Made by a program: the position numbers and the translations under genes. DNA of 59,981 nt from Alphaproteobacteria bacterium (lineage in GTDB: Bacteria; Pseudomonadota; Alphaproteobacteria; Rhizobiales; Aestuariivirgaceae). The notes beneath the pieces are model-generated. The model saw nothing but the letters and a program-made list of their open reading frames with translations. It was not told where the DNA came from and ran no database searches. Positions 57,251 to 59,981 of this stretch are shown here, one piece after another. The stretch lies in contig JAGWTZ010000016.1 in NCBI GenBank assembly GCA_028868695.1, forward strand, positions 1-59,981. Reading direction: 5' to 3'. Each line of letters begins with the position of its first letter. Within the stretch, counting starts at the first letter, position 1.

Positions 57251-58234
57251 ATGAGATTTGCCGCAGCTTGTTCCTTGGTTCTGGCCTTGATGGCTGGCGG
57301 CGCGAAAGCCGCTTCCTTCGATGGCCCCTCCTGCAATGCCCACAAGGGCATGAGCGCGGTGGACATGTCCCAGCCCACCAACACCATCACCACTGAGTCC
57401 GGCAAATCGGGCTATGCCGCGCTTAAGGCGATGGGGGTGAAAACCATCATCCGCTATTATGATTGGGCCAATGAAGACATCTCCTGCAAAGCGCTGCTGC
57501 CGCAGGAATCAGATGCCATCCTCGCCGCCGGCTTCAGCATCATCTCGGTCTTCCAGCATGAGAATGATGATCCCGAAAGCTTCTTCATCAAGACCCGAGG
57601 CACCACCGATGCCAGGCAGGCCCTGTCGCTTGCCCATGCCAATGGCCAGCCCTCGGGCTCGGCCATCTACTTCTCGGTTGATGGCGTGGACCAGACGATC
57701 CGTGACATGGTGTTTGAACATGGCATGAGCAACGGCCACGCCATCACCAGGAAGCGCAAGCGCCACCTCATCCAGGCAGACCACAGCTTCGTGCGCCACA
57801 TCCGCCGCTATGGCCGCTTCCTGCAATATCACGCTAAAATGTTCAAGAAGCCGGTGGAGGAGATCAAGGCCTCAGACATCCACCCCGCCATCCTGCGCTA
57901 TTTCGAACAGGTGAATGCCGAGGTGCGCCCCGAGGGCTACAAGATCGGCGCCTATGGCAGCGGTGCCGTGTGCGAGTTGCTGCTGGGCAAGAAGCTGGTG
58001 GATTATTGCTGGCTCGCCCAATCCACCGGCTGGCCGGGCTTCGACCATTTCTTCCACTCAAGGCGCTGGGTGATGGTGCAGGAAAAAACCACCGTCTGCC
58101 ACAAATGGAACTTCGCCAATGGCGATCACGTCTGGCTGGATTTCAACCGCGTGAACACGCTGAAGGGCGCCTGGTCCAAGAAAGACAAGATCACCGCGCT
58201 GGCCGCCGACAAGGTTCCGAAGAGTTGTGAATGA
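57251..58234 (+). CDS. Secreted DUF1906 (glycoside-hydrolase-like) protein
   Basis: A 327-residue exported protein. The signal peptide (residues 1-20) ends in GGAKA. The mature part begins SFDGPSCNAHKGMSAVDMSQP and continues GYAALKAMGVKTIIRYYDWAN, then GFSIISVFQHENDDPESF and ACSIYFSVDGVD-like strands (SAIYFSVDGVDQTI), a TIM-barrel pattern as in the Rv2525c/DUF1906 family of predicted peptidoglycan or glycan hydrolases. Five or more cysteines could form disulfides. It starts just after the rpsI terminator, and the ATG at 57251 is chosen because it opens the signal peptide. Confidence 0.72.
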   Translation: MRFAAACSLVLALMAGGAKAASFDGPSCNAHKGMSAVDMSQPTNTITTESGKSGYAALKAMGVKTIIRYYDWANEDISCKALLPQESDAILAAGFSIISVFQHENDDPESFFIKTRGTTDARQALSLAHANGQPSGSAIYFSVDGVDQTIRDMVFEHGMSNGHAITRKRKRHLIQADHSFVRHIRRYGRFLQYHAKMFKKPVEEIKASDIHPAILRYFEQVNAEVRPEGYKIGAYGSGAVCELLLGKKLVDYCWLAQSTGWPGFDHFFHSRRWVMVQEKTTVCHKWNFANGDHVWLDFNRVNTLKGAWSKKDKITALAADKVPKSCE

Positions 58235-58240
58235 GCAGGC

Positions 58241-59980
58241 TCACTCCCCCTTTACCTGCACATATTCGCCCGGCGCGTCGCAGATCACATGCAGGCCGCC
58301 TTCTCCGGGCTGCGGGGCTTTCACCTTGGCGCCGCTCTTGGCGCTGATCCAGGCCAGCCAGTCGGGCCACCAGCTTCCGGGCGTTTCCTGCGCCCCGGCC
58401 ATCCATTCTTCCAGCGTGTCAACCAGCGCGTCATTGGTCCAGAACTGATACTTCTTCTGCGCCGGCGGGTTCACCACACCTGCGATGTGCCCCGAGCCTG
58501 AAACCACCAGCCGCACCGGCCCGCCGAAATGGTCTCTCAGCCGGAACACCGATGGCAGCGGCGCGATGTGATCATCGCGCGCCGCAAGATTGTAGATGGG
58601 GATCTTCACCTTGCCCAAATCAATGCGCGTGTTTTCAAGCACCATGTTGCCATGGCTCAGCCGGTTGTTGAGATAGCATTCGCGCAGATAGAAGGAATGG
58701 ACGCCCGCCGGCATCCGCGTGGAATCGCTGTTCCAATAGAGCAGGTCGAAGGGCATCGGGTCCTTGCCCAAGAGATAGTTGTTCACCACGCAAGACCAGA
58801 TGAGGTCGTTGGAGCGCAACAGGTTGAAGGCATCGGCCATGCGGCTGCCGGGCAGATAGCCCTTGTCCTCCATACGGCCCTCGATCCACTTCACCTGGTC
58901 CTCATCGACATAGACACAGAGATCGCCCGCCAGTTCGAAATCCACCTGCGTGGTGAAGAAGGTGGCGGCGTTCACCCGGTTGTCGCCGCGCGCCGCCATG
59001 TAGCCAAGCGCTGTTGCCACCATGGTGCCGCCAATGCAGAAGCCGATGGTGTTCACCTTCTTGGCGCCGGTGGCCTTCTGCACCTGGTCAATGGCGGTGA
59101 GGAAGCCTTCGCGCATGTAGTCGCCAAAGCCCTTGCGCCCCTGGGCCTCCGTGGCATTGACCCACGACATCATGAAAACGGTAATTCCGTTGTCTACGCA
59201 ATACTTTACGAAACTTTTTTGCGGTGTCAGGTCAAGTATGTAGAACTTGTTGATCCAGGGCGGCGCGATGAGCAGCGGCACCTCGAAGGTTTGCTCCGTG
59301 GACGGACTATATTGGATCAGCTCGAACACATCGTTGCGGAACACCACCTTGCCCGGCGTCATCGCCAGGTTGCGGCCAAGCTCGAAGGCGGTCTTGTCGG
59401 TCTGGGTGATGCGCAGCCGCCCATCCGGAGTCTTGAAGTCATTCTCCAGCTTTGTGATGCCGCGCAGCAGGTTTTCACCATTGGAATTGAGCGTGGCCTT
59501 CAGCACTTCCGGGTTGGAGATCGGAAAGTTGGAAGGCGACAGCGCGTTGACGATCTGCTCGACATAGAACTTGGCCTTGAGCTTTTCATGCTCATCCAGT
59601 TCGGCATTGGCCACCATGTCCTGCGCCCATTTGGCGGAGATGAGATAGGCCTGCTTCATGAAGTCAAACAGGCTGTTGTCCTGCCAGTCCTTGTCCTTGA
59701 AGCGCTTGTCGGATTTGCCCGGCGCAATCATCGGCGCCACTTGCGTGCCCAGCGCCTTGGCCCAGGCCGAATGCCACAGCATCGTCAGGCTCTGCCAAAG
59801 CTGCATCTGCGCGGCCATCATCTTGGCAGGGTTTTCCTTGTAGTACTCGTAAACGCCGCCCAGCGTCTTGGCCACCTGTTCCATCGGCAGGATCTGGATT
59901 TCGGCTTCCTTCTGCTGCAGGTCCGGCCGCGCGGCGATCTGGCTGAACAGCTCCGCCCCCCGCTGGAAAACCTGCGTCAT
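58241..59980 (-). CDS. phaC: Class I poly(3-hydroxyalkanoate) synthase, possibly 5'-truncated by the window end
   Basis: Polymerises hydroxyacyl-CoA to the storage polyester PHA (579 aa visible). The lipase-like box GFCIGGT carries the nucleophile Cys315; the other catalytic residues are Asp in AARDDHIAPL and His in SGSGHIAGVVNPP near the C-terminus. NFPISNPEVLKATL and PPWINKFYILDL are class I signatures. The first visible codon (59978-59980) is ATG one base from the window end, so an upstream extension cannot be ruled out; length is close to the family's usual 580-600. Confidence 0.94.
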   Translation of the reverse strand: MTQVFQRGAELFSQIAARPDLQQKEAEIQILPMEQVAKTLGGVYEYYKENPAKMMAAQMQLWQSLTMLWHSAWAKALGTQVAPMIAPGKSDKRFKDKDWQDNSLFDFMKQAYLISAKWAQDMVANAELDEHEKLKAKFYVEQIVNALSPSNFPISNPEVLKATLNSNGENLLRGITKLENDFKTPDGRLRITQTDKTAFELGRNLAMTPGKVVFRNDVFELIQYSPSTEQTFEVPLLIAPPWINKFYILDLTPQKSFVKYCVDNGITVFMMSWVNATEAQGRKGFGDYMREGFLTAIDQVQKATGAKKVNTIGFCIGGTMVATALGYMAARGDNRVNAATFFTTQVDFELAGDLCVYVDEDQVKWIEGRMEDKGYLPGSRMADAFNLLRSNDLIWSCVVNNYLLGKDPMPFDLLYWNSDSTRMPAGVHSFYLRECYLNNRLSHGNMVLENTRIDLGKVKIPIYNLAARDDHIAPLPSVFRLRDHFGGPVRLVVSGSGHIAGVVNPPAQKKYQFWTNDALVDTLEEWMAGAQETPGSWWPDWLAWISAKSGAKVKAPQPGEGGLHVICDAPGEYVQVKGE

Positions 59981-59981
59981 G

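Overview
The window is about 60 kb of a high-GC (low 60s %) alphaproteobacterial chromosome, almost certainly from the order Hyphomicrobiales (Rhizobiales). The evidence is gene content and order: a nuo operon running into birA and rnj; a parC / bpt / hemB / ldtR / L,D-transpeptidase / glyA / nrdR / nusB block; a bamE / cytochrome bc1 chaperone / yceD / plsX / fabH / ihfA / merR block; ctaA with a DUF2842 gene; and rplM-rpsI beside a CoA-binding protein and metY. No plasmid, phage, insertion sequence or CRISPR hallmark was seen.

Layout. 1-10.8 kb: the distal part of the complex I operon (nuoF 3' end, nuoG-nuoN) with three small extra genes inside it. 10.9-16.9 kb: birA, ribonuclease J, a YqhA-like membrane protein, a methyltransferase and parC. 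17.0-21.0 kb: conserved genes (bpt, a 3-hydroxyisobutyrate-dehydrogenase-family enzyme) interrupted by lower-GC orphan genes. 21.0-29.8 kb: hemB, a secreted protein, the MarR regulator ldtR, tRNA-Ser, a large L,D-transpeptidase, glyA, nrdR, an FMN-riboswitch-controlled EamA transporter (RibN type) on the minus strand, and nusB. 29.8-36.5 kb: two MFS transporters, a proton-pumping pyrophosphatase, a low-GC Mrr-type restriction endonuclease and another EamA transporter. 36.6-41.2 kb: outer-membrane assembly, bc1 assembly, phospholipid and fatty acid initiation, IHF alpha, a MerR regulator and tRNA-Pro. 41.2-51.6 kb: an exopolysaccharide cluster (two glycosyltransferases, flippase, polymerase, priming transferase, Wza-like exporter, Wzc-like co-polymerase, deacetylase). 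51.6-60 kb: heme A synthase, metY, a cytochrome b561, rplM-rpsI, a DUF1906-like secreted protein and PHA synthase.

How the genes fit together. The gene set describes an aerobic, respiring, heme-synthesising cell that makes exopolysaccharide, stores polyhydroxyalkanoate, can use pyrophosphate to pump protons, and probably cross-links peptidoglycan by L,D-transpeptidation under LdtR control.

Points most worth a second look: (1) a riboflavin importer under an FMN riboswitch sits exactly where the riboflavin biosynthesis genes usually lie between nrdR and nusB; (2) the octamer GGGCAGGG was found 15 times on the plus strand and never on the minus strand, independent of gene direction, as expected of an FtsK/KOPS- or AIMS-type polarity signal; (3) the Wzc-like protein has a kinase domain with its Walker A motif erased; (4) NuoL carries a histidine-rich insert of about 28 residues; (5) a Lys/Ala-rich C-terminal tail (L,D-transpeptidase) and a Lys/Ala-rich N-terminal extension (GlyA) lie back to back; (6) four lower-GC genes of unknown or defence-like function are inserted into conserved gene order. 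Everything is read by eye from sequence; family names rest on recognised motifs, not on searches.
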